Positions 27,859 to 36,733 of a stretch of 50,126 nucleotides of DNA are shown here, piece after piece; within the stretch, counting starts at the first letter, position 1, and the number at the start of each line of letters is the position of its first letter. The notes below the pieces were generated by a model that was not told where the DNA came from, did no database searches, and was given only the letters and a program-made list of their open reading frames with translations. Source of the stretch: Stenotrophomonas maltophilia (GTDB lineage: Bacteria; Pseudomonadota; Gammaproteobacteria; Xanthomonadales; Xanthomonadaceae); the NCBI RefSeq assembly GCF_013464915.1, contig NZ_RAVT01000013.1, positions 1 through 50,126 of the forward strand. Direction: 5' to 3'. The translations under genes and the position numbers were made by a program.

Positions 27859-29049
27859 ATGTTCCGCCAGACCGTGGCCGTCCTTGCCGTGCTGATTGCC
27901 GGCGCCCTGCCCATTGCCGCGCACGCCGCGCCCGCACGGCCGCCGATCTTCGGTGCCTACTACCCCGGCGGCTCCGCCGAGCGCTATCCGGTGTCGAGCA
28001 TTCCGGCCGAGCGCCTGACCCACCTGTTCTACGCGTTCTCGACCATCGAGGACGGGCGCTGCACGATTGGTGCGGAAGCACCGAAGAACTTCGCTGCACT
28101 GGCCGACCTCAAAAAGGCACACCCGCATCTGCGCACGCTGATCTCGATCGGTGGTTGGGGCGCGGGCGGGTTCTCCGATGCGGCGCTGACCGAGGCCAGC
28201 CGCAAGCGGTTGGTCGATTCGTGCATGGCGCTGTTCTTCGATCGCCACGCCGGCAGCTTTGATGGCGTGGATATCGACTGGGAGTTCCCGGTCAGTGGCG
28301 GCCCGAAGGAGCTTGCGCACCGTCCACAGGATCGCGCCAACCTGACCCGGCTCGCGCAGGCGTTCCGCGTGGCACTCGATGCGCGCGGTCGCAAGGCGGG
28401 GCAGCCGATGCTGCTGACCGCCGCGCTGGCCGCCGGTCGGCTGCAGACCGATGGCCCCTACGATCCGGCCGCCAGCTACGACCTGCCGGCGCTGGCCAAG
28501 GTGTTCGATTTCATCAACCTGATGAGCTACGACATGGGCACCGGCTTCTCTTCGGTGTCGACCTTCAATGCGCCCCTGCATGAAGTGCCGGCCGACCCGC
28601 TGGCGCCGGAGCTGCGGCGCTGGAACAACGTGGCCGGTGCCGTGCAGTTCTACCGCGAGCACGGCGTGCCGGCCGACAAGCTGGTGCTGGGCGTGCCGTT
28701 CTATGGGCGCGGCTTCAAGGTCACCGGCGACGCCCCGGATGGGCTGTACCAGGCCTACAGTGCACCGGCCGATGCCGGCGACTGGCGGGTGATCAAGGCG
28801 CGCTATCTCGACCAGCCGGGCTGGACGAAGCATTGGCAGCCGCAGGCGCAGAGCCCCTGGCTGTACAACGCCGCGCAGAAGATCTTCATCAGCTATGAAG
28901 ATCCGCGCTCGATCGGCCTGCGTGCGCAGTTCGCCCGCGAGCAGGGCCTGGCCGGGGTGTTCATGTGGGAGCTGACCGGCGACGACGAACAGGCCAGCCT
29001 GCTCAACGCCATGCTTGGCCCGTGGCAGAAAGCCCGCATCGGCGATTGA
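27859..29049 (+). CDS. Secreted GH18 family glycoside hydrolase (chitinase-like)
   Basis: 396 residues with a cleavable signal peptide (about 1-24, ending AAHA). The catalytic DxxDxDxE motif is DGVDIDWE at 135-142, with Glu142 the acid and Asp140 and Asp138 assisting; SIGGW at 96-100 is the conserved barrel strand before it. LMSYDM and VFMWELTGDD match later strands of the GH18 barrel. No carbohydrate-binding module is present, so the enzyme is a single-domain form. It probably hydrolyses chitin or a related N-acetylglucosamine polymer outside the cytoplasm. GGGAG precedes the ATG. It is divergent from the TPR-like gene; the 229-base gap contains short TGCGTCGG direct repeats near 27687 and no strong promoter. 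Confidence 0.92.
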   Translation: MFRQTVAVLAVLIAGALPIAAHAAPARPPIFGAYYPGGSAERYPVSSIPAERLTHLFYAFSTIEDGRCTIGAEAPKNFAALADLKKAHPHLRTLISIGGWGAGGFSDAALTEASRKRLVDSCMALFFDRHAGSFDGVDIDWEFPVSGGPKELAHRPQDRANLTRLAQAFRVALDARGRKAGQPMLLTAALAAGRLQTDGPYDPAASYDLPALAKVFDFINLMSYDMGTGFSSVSTFNAPLHEVPADPLAPELRRWNNVAGAVQFYREHGVPADKLVLGVPFYGRGFKVTGDAPDGLYQAYSAPADAGDWRVIKARYLDQPGWTKHWQPQAQSPWLYNAAQKIFISYEDPRSIGLRAQFAREQGLAGVFMWELTGDDEQASLLNAMLGPWQKARIGD

Positions 29050-29121
29050 GCCACCCGTTGGCGGTGGGCCATGCCCGGCGGATGCGGCAACGCCATCGGC
29101 CCAGCCCCGCACATCGTGGCA

Positions 29122-29148
29122 ATGCCCGCAGCGTTACGCTGCGGGCAT
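29122..29148 (+). promoter_or_regulatory. Perfect 12-base inverted repeat over the VOC gene start
   Basis: ATGCCCGCAGCG (29122-29133), loop TTA, CGCTGCGGGCAT (29137-29148). The right arm contains the A and T of the start codon. TACGCT (29135-29140) resembles a -10 and lies 6 bases before the ATG, which would give a leaderless mRNA. The preceding gap also holds a degenerate SMAG palindrome near 29066-29076. Confidence 0.6.
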
Positions 29149-29551
29149 GATCCATCTCGAACGCCTGGACCATCTGGTCCTCACCGTCGCCGACATCGAA
29201 CGCAGCTGTGATTTCTACCAGCGCGTGCTTGGCATGCAGGTCGTGCGCTTCGGCGCCGGCCGTACCGCGCTGCAGTTTGGCCGGCAGAAGATCAACCTGC
29301 ATCCGGCCAGCGCTCCGCTGCAGCCGCATGCGCTGCAACCCACGCCGGGCAGCGCCGATCTGTGCCTGGTCACGCGTACCGCCACGGCTGATGTGCTGGC
29401 GCACCTGCAGGCACAGGCCGTCGCGGTGGAGGAAGGGCCGGTGGCCCGCACCGGCGCACTGGGTCCGATCGAATCGGTGTACTTCCGCGACCCGGATGGC
29501 AACCTGATCGAAGTCAGCCGTTACCCGGACGAAGCGCACCTGCTCCGGTAG
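29147..29551 (+). CDS. VOC superfamily protein (glyoxalase/dioxygenase-like)
   Basis: 134 residues forming one vicinal-oxygen-chelate unit: LERLDHLVLTVADIERSCDFYQRVLGM at the start (shown as known family form), and YFRDPDGNLIEVSRY at the end. Metal-ligand candidates are His9 in the first strand, a His in the INLHP segment, and Glu in LIEVS. These proteins act as dimers on diverse substrates, including methylglyoxal adducts, fosfomycin and catechols, so the substrate cannot be named. No Shine-Dalgarno is visible. The stop TAG is the last three bases of a SMAG GTAG head. Confidence 0.88.
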   Translation: MIHLERLDHLVLTVADIERSCDFYQRVLGMQVVRFGAGRTALQFGRQKINLHPASAPLQPHALQPTPGSADLCLVTRTATADVLAHLQAQAVAVEEGPVARTGALGPIESVYFRDPDGNLIEVSRYPDEAHLLR

Positions 29552-29570
29552 CGCCGGGCCATGCCCGGCA
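29548..29570 (+). repeat. SMAG element between convergent genes
   Basis: GTAG (29548-29551), then GCCGGGC (29553-29559), loop CAT, GCCCGGC (29563-29569). It fills the whole 24-base space between the VOC gene and the convergent PepSY gene and supplies the VOC stop codon. Confidence 0.85.
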
Positions 29571-29575
29571 ACGCT

Positions 29576-31135
29576 TCAGTTCGCCCAGACGCTGTTCGGA
29601 TCGCCGTTGCGGGCGCGACGCTGGCTGGCGACTGCCAGCCGGGCGAAGCCAAAGGCCATGGCCAGCGCGATGGCATCGATCCAGAACAGCGGCCAATGGC
29701 CCTGCGCGGCGGCGCGCCACAGCCAGTCGCCACTGAGTGCGCCGTGCAGTACCGGCACCAGCGCGGTGCTGATCGCCGCAGCCCACAGCAGCTCGCGTGC
29801 GGCCTGTGCCGGGCGTCGCAGCGCGGCCCACAGCGCACAGGCCGCCCAGCTGCCGAAGCAGGCCCAGCGGATGCCATGGTCGACCGCCGCCGGTGCCAGC
29901 CGTTCCAGCACCAGTGCGCTGGCGAATGCCACCGAGATCGCCACGCACAGGCCGATGCACACGCCGACCGTGGCCCGTGCCATGTTCACCCCGGCGCGTG
30001 GCTGCTGCGGCTGGCGGCGCTTGCGCCGCGACTCGATCCACAGCAGGTTGCCCGAGTAGAACAGGAACGCACCGCCGAGGCCGAGCAGGAAATACAGCCA
30101 GACCACCACGCCGTTGCCGAACTCGCCGAAGTGCAGCGCATAGGCGGCGCTGAGCGTGGCGTGGTTGGCGTCGCGCTGGCCCGGCAGCTGGGTCGCCAGT
30201 ACATTGCCGGTGGCAACGTCCAGCGCCACGGCGCCGAGTGGGCCGAGCGTGCCGGTGGATTCACCGGTGATCTCGATGGTGGCGTTGGCGTCGCCGGCGT
30301 TGGCCAGCTTCAGGTAGGCCGGCTCGAAGCTGGTCACGCCCTGCGCGCGCGCCACTTCCAGCGCCCGTGCATGCAGCACGCGCAGGCTGCCCGGCGGCGA
30401 CGGAACGCCGGTGGCTTCGCGGACCGGTGCGGTGTCCATTGCCGTTGGCACCGCCTGCAGGGCCTTGCCGTCGAAGATCAGCGGGTTGAGCAGGGCCATC
30501 TGCACGAACACCAGGCAGAGCAGGGCGCCGGTCACCGCGAACATCAGGTGGAAGGGCAGGCTCAGCACGCCGATCACGTTGTGCGCGTCCTGCCACAGTT
30601 GCTTCAGATTGCGGCCCGGACGCAACGCGAACAGGTCGCCGAGCAGCTTCGGCAGGTGGATCACCAGGCCGCTGAGCAGCGCCATGCCGTACAGCAGGCT
30701 GACGATGCCCATCACGTAGATGCCGGCCACCGGCAGGCCCAGGCTGTAGTGCAGCTCGTTGACCAGTTCCGCCAGCCCGGTCTGCGGCGGCGTCGGGCTG
30801 CCGCCAATCTGGCCCGGCCAGGCATAACGCCAGCTGCCGTCATCGGCCTGCCAGTACGCCAGTGGCTGCGGATGGTCGGCGCCGGGGAAGGTCATGCCGA
30901 CGTGGCGGCGGGCTTCCGGATGCGTGGCCAGCACGTCCTCCAGCAGGTACTGCGCATCGTCCAGCCCGGCCGGCAGCGCGGTGGCTGCGCCCGGCGTCTG
31001 CCACAGTGGCAGGTCGTGGTGGAACAGGGTCAATGCGCCGGCATAGAAGGCCACGAACAGGCCGAAGCCGGCCACCAGGCCGACCCAGGTATGCAGGGTG
31101 GTGAACGTGCGCAGGGTCTGGGAGCTGAACTTCAT
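29576..31135 (-). CDS. PepSY-associated TM helix protein (iron-uptake related)
   Basis: 519-residue inner-membrane protein with an N-terminal helix in the motif LHTWVGLVAGFGLFVAFYAG (TM about 15-35), a periplasmic part, then helices at about 135-160, 190-215, 340-365 and several at the C terminus. The pattern of histidines near helix ends (LHTWVG, HNVIGVLSLPFHLMFAVTG, ALHFGEFG) matches PepSY_TM family proteins, thought to act as membrane reductases for ferric siderophores. It is the third gene of a minus-strand operon with DUF3649 and DUF3325 proteins and begins 10 bases after the former. Role in iron is inferred from family and the upstream Fur-like box. Confidence 0.88.
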   Translation of the reverse strand: MKFSSQTLRTFTTLHTWVGLVAGFGLFVAFYAGALTLFHHDLPLWQTPGAATALPAGLDDAQYLLEDVLATHPEARRHVGMTFPGADHPQPLAYWQADDGSWRYAWPGQIGGSPTPPQTGLAELVNELHYSLGLPVAGIYVMGIVSLLYGMALLSGLVIHLPKLLGDLFALRPGRNLKQLWQDAHNVIGVLSLPFHLMFAVTGALLCLVFVQMALLNPLIFDGKALQAVPTAMDTAPVREATGVPSPPGSLRVLHARALEVARAQGVTSFEPAYLKLANAGDANATIEITGESTGTLGPLGAVALDVATGNVLATQLPGQRDANHATLSAAYALHFGEFGNGVVVWLYFLLGLGGAFLFYSGNLLWIESRRKRRQPQQPRAGVNMARATVGVCIGLCVAISVAFASALVLERLAPAAVDHGIRWACFGSWAACALWAALRRPAQAARELLWAAAISTALVPVLHGALSGDWLWRAAAQGHWPLFWIDAIALAMAFGFARLAVASQRRARNGDPNSVWAN

Positions 31136-31145
31136 GGGGCGGGTC

Positions 31146-31409
31146 TCATTGCACCGCGCCGATCAGGCGCAGCAGCCCAAGCACGGCGAAGCCGGTGGCG
31201 GCGCTGCCACCCAGCACCAGCCAGGCACGCAGCGCGCTGCGGAAACTGAACGCCCACAGGGCGGCCAGCATCCACAGCGGGATGAAGGCGATCAGGGTCG
31301 GCACCAGCGCGCGCTGCCAGGGGCCGGGCGGCAGCCAGGCCAGCAGACCGGTCGCGGCCGCGGCCAGGAAGAAACCGGCGACGATGCCAGCGAAGGCGCG
31401 CGGCCACAT
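31146..31409 (-). CDS. DUF3649-like small membrane protein
   Basis: 87 residues with three hydrophobic stretches (about 5-25, 35-55, 62-82) and the LWAFSFRSALRAWLVL segment that resembles DUF3649 proteins, which are found beside PepSY_TM genes and siderophore receptors. Its ATG overlaps the stop of the preceding DUF3325-like gene (TGATG arrangement). The frame is open further upstream, but that part is the shadow of the neighbouring gene. Biochemical role unknown; likely a helper in iron uptake. Confidence 0.75.
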   Translation of the reverse strand: MWPRAFAGIVAGFFLAAAATGLLAWLPPGPWQRALVPTLIAFIPLWMLAALWAFSFRSALRAWLVLGGSAATGFAVLGLLRLIGAVQ

Positions 31410-31705
31410 CAGGGCGACTCCGGGCCGGGACGGTGCCAGGCGGCCAGGGCCGGCAACAGCATCGCAGCCAGCATCCAGGTGCACAGCATCGCCACCAGGC
31501 CAGCGGCAAAGCCAAGCTCGGCCATCCACAGCCAAAGCGCGGCGGCAGCGGCGACCAGGCCGATCTGGCGGCCCAGGCGGCCGGCGCGGCGCAGGCGCGG
31601 CCAGCGGCAATGCGGCGAGGCGGCATAGAAGGCCAGTGCCGAGAACATCGCTGCCAGCATGCCCAGGCTGCAGAAGCCGAGCGTGGAAAGGCCGACGGTG
31701 ATCAT
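31409..31705 (-). CDS. DUF3325-like small membrane protein
   Basis: 98 residues, three predicted helices (about 3-28, 48-65, 68-92), with the charged RWPRLRRAGRLGRQ loop between. Family assignment to DUF3325 is by general shape and operon context. It is the first gene of the operon. An in-frame ATG at 31849 would extend it by 48 Pro/Arg-rich residues, which I regard as leader DNA. No siderophore receptor gene is next to it in this window. Confidence 0.7.
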   Translation of the reverse strand: MITVGLSTLGFCSLGMLAAMFSALAFYAASPHCRWPRLRRAGRLGRQIGLVAAAAALWLWMAELGFAAGLVAMLCTWMLAAMLLPALAAWHRPGPESP

Positions 31706-31842
31706 TGCGGGCGGCCGGCGCGGCAGCGGGCCGGCGAACGCGGGGCACGGGCGGGGCCGGCGGGAGCCGGTCGGAGCGGGTGGCGCATCACGAGGTCCTG
31801 GGGGAAAGCGGGCAGGCTGGCACGGGGCGGCCTGCGCCGACA

Positions 31843-31857
31843 TGGTAATCATTGCAA
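31843..31857 (-). promoter_or_regulatory. Fur-box-like operator
   Basis: On the plus strand the site reads TGGTAATCATTGCAA, 11 of 15 matches to the Fur core TGATAATCATTATCA. It is about 140 bases upstream of the DUF3325-DUF3649-PepSY operon, which is a typical Fur target class. Confidence 0.6.
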
Positions 31858-31903
31858 TTTCACGCCGCCAGCGAGACCCATTCAGCGGACCGTACGGTAG
31901 CCC

Positions 31904-31932
31904 TTGGGCTTTCCGGTGCGCTGGTTTAAGAT
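31904..31932 (+). promoter_or_regulatory. Candidate thrS operon promoter
   Basis: TTGGGC (31904-31909), 17 bases, TAAGAT (31927-31932). Only moderate matches, but it is correctly placed for a ~55-base run-in to the leader peptide. Confidence 0.4.
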
Positions 31933-31993
31933 CATCCACACTGCCCTGACTGGAACAAGGTGGCCCGCGCACAGCGCCGGCCGAGCGTGCGAC

Positions 31994-32020
31994 ATGAGCA
32001 CTACCACCGCCCACTGTTGA
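31994..32020 (+). CDS. Putative threonine-rich leader peptide (MSTTTAHC)
   Basis: ATG AGC ACT ACC ACC GCC CAC TGT TGA: an 8-residue ORF with three consecutive threonine codons, 115 bases before thrS. Directly behind it are competing antiterminator and terminator hairpins. This is the layout of ribosome-mediated attenuators such as pheM for pheST. No good Shine-Dalgarno is present (GAGC only), which is the main weakness. Function is inferred. Confidence 0.6.
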   Translation: MSTTTAHC

Positions 32021-32032
32021 CCTGCCCCCGAA

Positions 32033-32067
32033 GGCCCTGTGTTCCAGGCGCCCTCGTGGCGCTTTTT
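32033..32067 (+). terminator. Antiterminator/terminator pair before thrS
   Basis: Terminator: GCGCC (32048-32052), loop CTCGT, GGCGC (32058-32062), TTTTT. Competing hairpin: GGCCCTG (32033-32039) with CAGG-C-GCC (32045-32052), one bulge. Both need bases 32048-32052, so they exclude each other. The leader peptide stop (32018-32020) is about 13 bases before the antiterminator arm, where a terminating ribosome could mask it. Confidence 0.7.
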
Positions 32068-32135
32068 CATTGCCCGGGCGCCGCCCCGGGAGCGCTTTCC
32101 AGCCCGCCCCGCGGGCCCCGCACGAAGCCAATGCG

Positions 32136-34037
32136 ATGATCAACATTACCCTCCCCGACGGCAGCCGCCGCGAGTTTGAAAACCCCGTCAGCGTCATGGA
32201 CGTCGCCCAGTCGATCGGCGCCGGCCTGGCCAAGGCCACCATCGCCGGTGCCGTCGATGGCGTGCTGGTCGATGCCAGCGACGTCATCGACCACGATGCC
32301 AGCCTGCGCATCATCACCGCCAAGGACGAGGAGGGCGTGGAGATCATCCGCCATTCCTGCGCCCACCTGGTTGGCCACGCCGTCAAGCAGCTGTACCCGG
32401 ACGTGAAGATGGTGATCGGCCCGGTGATCGCCGAAGGCTTCTATTACGACATCTACTCCGAGCGCCCGTTCACCCCGGACGACATGGCCGCGATCGAGAA
32501 GCGCATGGGTGAGCTGATCGCCCAGGACTACGACGTCATCAAGAAGATGACGCCGCGCGCCGAAGTGGTCGAGATCTTCAAGGCCCGTGGCGAGGACTAC
32601 AAGCTGCGCCTGATCGAGGACATGTCCGACGACATCCAGGCGATGGGCATGTACTACCACCAGGAATACGTGGACATGTGCCGCGGCCCGCACGTGCCGA
32701 ACACGCGCTTCCTGAAGGCCTTCAAGCTGACCCGCATCTCCGGCGCCTACTGGCGTGGCGACGCGCAGAACGAACAGCTGCAGCGCATCTACGGTACCGC
32801 CTGGGCCGACAAGAAGCAGCTCGAGGCCTACATCAAGCGCATCGAAGAAGCCGAAATGCGCGACCACCGCCGCATCGGCAAGCAGCAGGACCTGTTCCAC
32901 CTGCAGGAAGAGGCTCCGGGCCTGGTGTTCTGGCACCCCAAGGGCTGGGCGCTGTGGCAGGTGGTCGAGCAGTACATGCGCAAGGTCTACCGCAAGACCG
33001 GCTACGGCGAAGTGCGCTGCCCGCAGATCCTGGACGTGAGCCTGTGGCAGAAATCCGGCCACTGGGACAACTACCAGGACGCGATGTTCTTCACCGAATC
33101 GGAGAAGCGCACCTACGCGCTCAAGCCGATGAACTGCCCGGGCCACGTGCAGGTGTTCAACCAGGGCCTGCACAGCTACCGCGACCTGCCGATCCGCTAT
33201 GGTGAGTTCGGTGCCTGCCACCGCAACGAGCCGTCCGGCGCGCTGCACGGCATCCTGCGCGTGCGTGGCTTCACCCAGGACGACGGCCACGTGTTCTGCA
33301 CCGAAAACCAGGTCGAGGCGGAAGTAACCGCGTTCCATCAGCAGGCGCTGGCGGTCTACCAGCACTTCGGTTTCGATGAGATCCAGGTCAAGATCGCCCT
33401 GCGCCCGGAATCGCGCCTGGGCGATGACGCCACCTGGGACAAGGCCGAGGGTGCCCTGCGCTCGGCCCTGTCCAGCAATGGGGTGGAATGGCAGGAGCTG
33501 CCGGGCGAGGGTGCCTTCTACGGCCCGAAGATCGAGTACCACCTGAAGGACGCCATCGGCCGTACCTGGCAGCTGGGCACCATGCAGGTCGACTTCATGA
33601 TGCCGGGCCGCCTGGGCGCCGAGTACGTGGACGAGAACAGCCAGAAGAAGCACCCGGTCATGCTGCACCGCGCCATCGTCGGCTCGATGGAGCGCTTCCT
33701 GGGCATCCTGATCGAGCACCATGCCGGCCAGTTCCCGGCCTGGCTGGCCCCGACCCAGGTGGTGGTGGCCAACATCACCGACGCCCAGGCCGACTACGTC
33801 GCGGGCGTGACCAAAACCCTTGCGGAGCAAGGCTTCCGCGTCAGCTCGGATTTGCGTAACGAGAAGATCGGCTATAAAATCCGCGAGCATACGTTGCAGC
33901 GCGTGCCCTACCTGCTGGTCATTGGTGACCGCGAGAAGGAAAATGGGGCTGTGGCGGTGCGTACGCGTTCTGGCGAAGACCTGGGCAGCATGAGCCTGCA
34001 GGCCTTCATCGAGCGGCTCCACGCCGAGGGCGCGTAA
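32136..34037 (+). CDS. thrS: Threonyl-tRNA synthetase
   Basis: Class II synthetase that charges tRNA-Thr. 633 residues from ATG 32136. Domains: TGS (about 1-60), editing domain with [11 protein letters not shown] (His73, His77) and the CRGPHVPNT zinc/editing loop near 182, catalytic core (about 240-530) with motif 2 [17 protein letters not shown] and motif 3 [20 protein letters not shown], and anticodon-binding domain (about 540-633). Zinc-binding Cys in MNCPGHV is present. It heads the thrS-infC-rpmI-rplT-pheST-ihfA cluster. Confidence 0.98.
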   Translation: MINITLPDGSRREFENPVSVMDVAQSIGAGLAKATIAGAVDGVLVDASDVIDHDASLRIITAKDEEGVEIIRHSCAHLVGHAVKQLYPDVKMVIGPVIAEGFYYDIYSERPFTPDDMAAIEKRMGELIAQDYDVIKKMTPRAEVVEIFKARGEDYKLRLIEDMSDDIQAMGMYYHQEYVDMCRGPHVPNTRFLKAFKLTRISGAYWRGDAQNEQLQRIYGTAWADKKQLEAYIKRIEEAEMRDHRRIGKQQDLFHLQEEAPGLVFWHPKGWALWQVVEQYMRKVYRKTGYGEVRCPQILDVSLWQKSGHWDNYQDAMFFTESEKRTYALKPMNCPGHVQVFNQGLHSYRDLPIRYGEFGACHRNEPSGALHGILRVRGFTQDDGHVFCTENQVEAEVTAFHQQALAVYQHFGFDEIQVKIALRPESRLGDDATWDKAEGALRSALSSNGVEWQELPGEGAFYGPKIEYHLKDAIGRTWQLGTMQVDFMMPGRLGAEYVDENSQKKHPVMLHRAIVGSMERFLGILIEHHAGQFPAWLAPTQVVVANITDAQADYVAGVTKTLAEQGFRVSSDLRNEKIGYKIREHTLQRVPYLLVIGDREKENGAVAVRTRSGEDLGSMSLQAFIERLHAEGA

Positions 34038-34045
34038 GCAAAGGT

Positions 34046-34075
34046 CCGGTCCGGGCGCACAGGCACCCGGACCGG
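34046..34075 (+). other. Perfect 10-bp hairpin in the thrS-infC gap
   Basis: CCGGTCCGGG (34046-34055), 10-base loop, CCCGGACCGG (34066-34075). No T tail. It ends about 13 bases before the infC ribosome site and may affect infC translation or mRNA processing. Confidence 0.6.
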
Positions 34076-34100
34076 TTCGATACCCTTGGGAGAACGTAAT

Positions 34101-34628
34101 ATCAGCACCCCTGACAACAAACAGAACCGCAAGAATCAGGAAATCCGTGTGCCGCGCGTCCGCGTGATCGGCAGTGACGGAGAAATGATCGGCGTGTTGT
34201 CGCGCGACGAAGCGCTGTCCATGGCCGAAGATGAAGGCCTGGACCTGGTCGAAATCCAGCCGCAGGCCGATCCGCCGGTCTGCAAGATCATGGACTTCGG
34301 CAAGTTCAAGTTCGAAGCGCAGAAGAAGGCCAGCGAGGCCAAGAAGAAGACCAAGCAGGTCGAGATCAAGGAAGTGAAGTTCCGTCCGGTCACGGACGAG
34401 GGCGACTACCAGATCAAGCTGCGCAAGATGCGCGGGTTCCTCGAGGATGGTGACAAGATCAAGGTCAACATCCGTTTCCGTGGCCGTGAAATGAGCCACC
34501 AGGAACTGGGCCGCGAAATGGCCAACCGGATCGAGACCGATCTGGGCGAGGACATCGTCATTGAATCCCGTCCGCGCCTGGAAGGGCGTCAGATGGTCAT
34601 GATGATCGCGCCGAAGAAGAAGACCTGA
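34101..34628 (+). CDS. infC: Translation initiation factor IF-3 (AUC start)
   Basis: Binds 30S, prevents premature subunit joining and proofreads start codons. 175 residues: N-domain with [19 protein letters not shown], basic linker, and C-domain with [16 protein letters not shown]. No ATG, GTG or TTG is well placed. The rare codon ATC at 34101 follows GGGAG (34088-34092) by 8 bases and gives the usual N terminus [15 protein letters not shown]. Non-standard AUU-type starts are the known basis of IF3 autoregulation in other bacteria. An in-frame TTG at 34086 overlaps the ribosome site and is unlikely. Confidence 0.95.
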   Translation: MSTPDNKQNRKNQEIRVPRVRVIGSDGEMIGVLSRDEALSMAEDEGLDLVEIQPQADPPVCKIMDFGKFKFEAQKKASEAKKKTKQVEIKEVKFRPVTDEGDYQIKLRKMRGFLEDGDKIKVNIRFRGREMSHQELGREMANRIETDLGEDIVIESRPRLEGRQMVMMIAPKKKT

Positions 34629-34675
34629 GGCCTGACGGGCCGCCTTCCGGGGCGCCTGGCTGAATGGTTCAGGGT

Positions 34676-34706
34676 AAGGGGACGCCGCTGGCGTCCCTTT
34701 GCTTTT
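34676..34706 (+). terminator. Terminator between infC and rpmI
   Basis: GGGACGCC (34679-34686), loop GCT, GGCGTCCC (34690-34697), then TTTGCTTTT. The 264-base infC-rpmI gap also has a possible -10 TATCAT (34770-34775) and a leader hairpin CGACCC/GGGTCG (34784-34804), so rpmI-rplT may have its own promoter. Confidence 0.8.
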
Positions 34707-34892
34707 GCAGGAGGCCGGTGAATTGCCGGTAAAGGGTTGCAGGGGCTGGTGGCAGGGTGGTTTTGCCTGTATCATGCCCGGCTCGACCCACCCAGGACGG
34801 GTCGTACGCCGATCATGGCAGGACGGAAAGAGCGGCCCAGGCCGCCGCCAGATCAGTCAGAAACCAGGGTCACCCCCATCAAGGACATTGCA

Positions 34893-35090
34893 ATGCCCAA
34901 GATCAAGACCAACCGGGCAGCGGCCAAGCGTTTCCGCAAGACCGCCTCGGGCAAGTACAAGTGCGGCCACGCCAACCGTAGCCACATCCTCACGAAGAAA
35001 GCGACCAAGCGTAAGCGTAATCTGCGTCAGACGGGCCATGTCCGTGCAGAAGACGCAGGCCGTCTGGACCGCATGCTCCCTTACCTCTGA
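34893..35090 (+). CDS. rpmI: 50S ribosomal protein L35
   Basis: 65 residues, very basic; [20 protein letters not shown] at the start and the [12 protein letters not shown] centre identify it. The ATG at 34893 is chosen; an upstream in-frame ATG only adds leader-derived residues. rplT follows after 11 bases. In E. coli the L35-L20 genes are repressed by L20 through the leader; the leader hairpin here may play that part, but this is not shown. Confidence 0.97.
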   Translation: MPKIKTNRAAAKRFRKTASGKYKCGHANRSHILTKKATKRKRNLRQTGHVRAEDAGRLDRMLPYL

Positions 35091-35101
35091 GGAACTGAAA
35101 A

Positions 35102-35461
35102 ATGGCACGAGTTAAGCGTGGCGTACAGGCGCGTCGCCGCCACAAGAAAATCCTGGATCTCGCCAAGGGCTATTACAACGCCCGTCGCAAGGTCTTCCGC
35201 GTCGCCAAGCAGGCGGTCATCAAGGCACAGCAGTACGCCTACATCGGCCGTAAGCAGAAGAAGCGCAACTTCCGTTCGCTGTGGATCACCCGTATCAATG
35301 CGGCTGCCCGCATCAACGGCCTGAGCTACAGCCGCTTCATGAACGGTCTGCTGAAGGCCGGCATCACCCTGGATCGCAAGGTCCTGGCTGACATCGCCGT
35401 GCACGACGCAGCCGGTTTTGCCGCGCTGGCCGAAAAGGCCAAGGGCGCGCTGGCGGCATAA
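35102..35461 (+). CDS. rplT: 50S ribosomal protein L20
   Basis: Early-binding 23S rRNA protein. 119 residues, the usual length. Signature regions are [18 protein letters not shown] at the N terminus and [20 protein letters not shown] in the globular domain. Its stop codon borders a run AGTCCTTCCC that is repeated in the downstream terminator (see the pheST entry). Confidence 0.98.
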   Translation: MARVKRGVQARRRHKKILDLAKGYYNARRKVFRVAKQAVIKAQQYAYIGRKQKKRNFRSLWITRINAAARINGLSYSRFMNGLLKAGITLDRKVLADIAVHDAAGFAALAEKAKGALAA

Positions 35462-35462
35462 G

Positions 35463-36650
<1,188 letters not shown>

Positions 36651-36658
36651 CGAACCAG

Positions 36659-36681
36659 GTAGCGCCGGGCCATGCCCGGCC
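36659..36681 (+). repeat. SMAG element between pheS and pheT
   Basis: GTAG (36659-36662), GCCGGGC (36664-36670), loop CAT, GCCCGGC (36674-36680). It sits inside an operon, so it does not fully block transcription or pheT would be lost. A half-copy GCGCCGGGCC follows at about 36710. Confidence 0.85.
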
Positions 36682-36733
36682 GATTCAACAACGCAGGCCC
36701 AGGCGCATGCGCCGGGCCCACCAGGGTGACACC

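Noticed and set aside
31706..31851. 48-residue N-terminal extension of the DUF3325-like protein from ATG 31849
   Set aside because: Pro/Arg-rich low-complexity sequence preceding a good TM protein start; the ATG lies in the Fur-like box.
34086..34100. TTG start for infC
   Set aside because: It overlaps the GGGAG ribosome site and adds residues not expected in IF3.
32067..34775. 902-codon minus-strand ORF opposite thrS/infC
   Set aside because: Antisense shadow of two well-identified genes.
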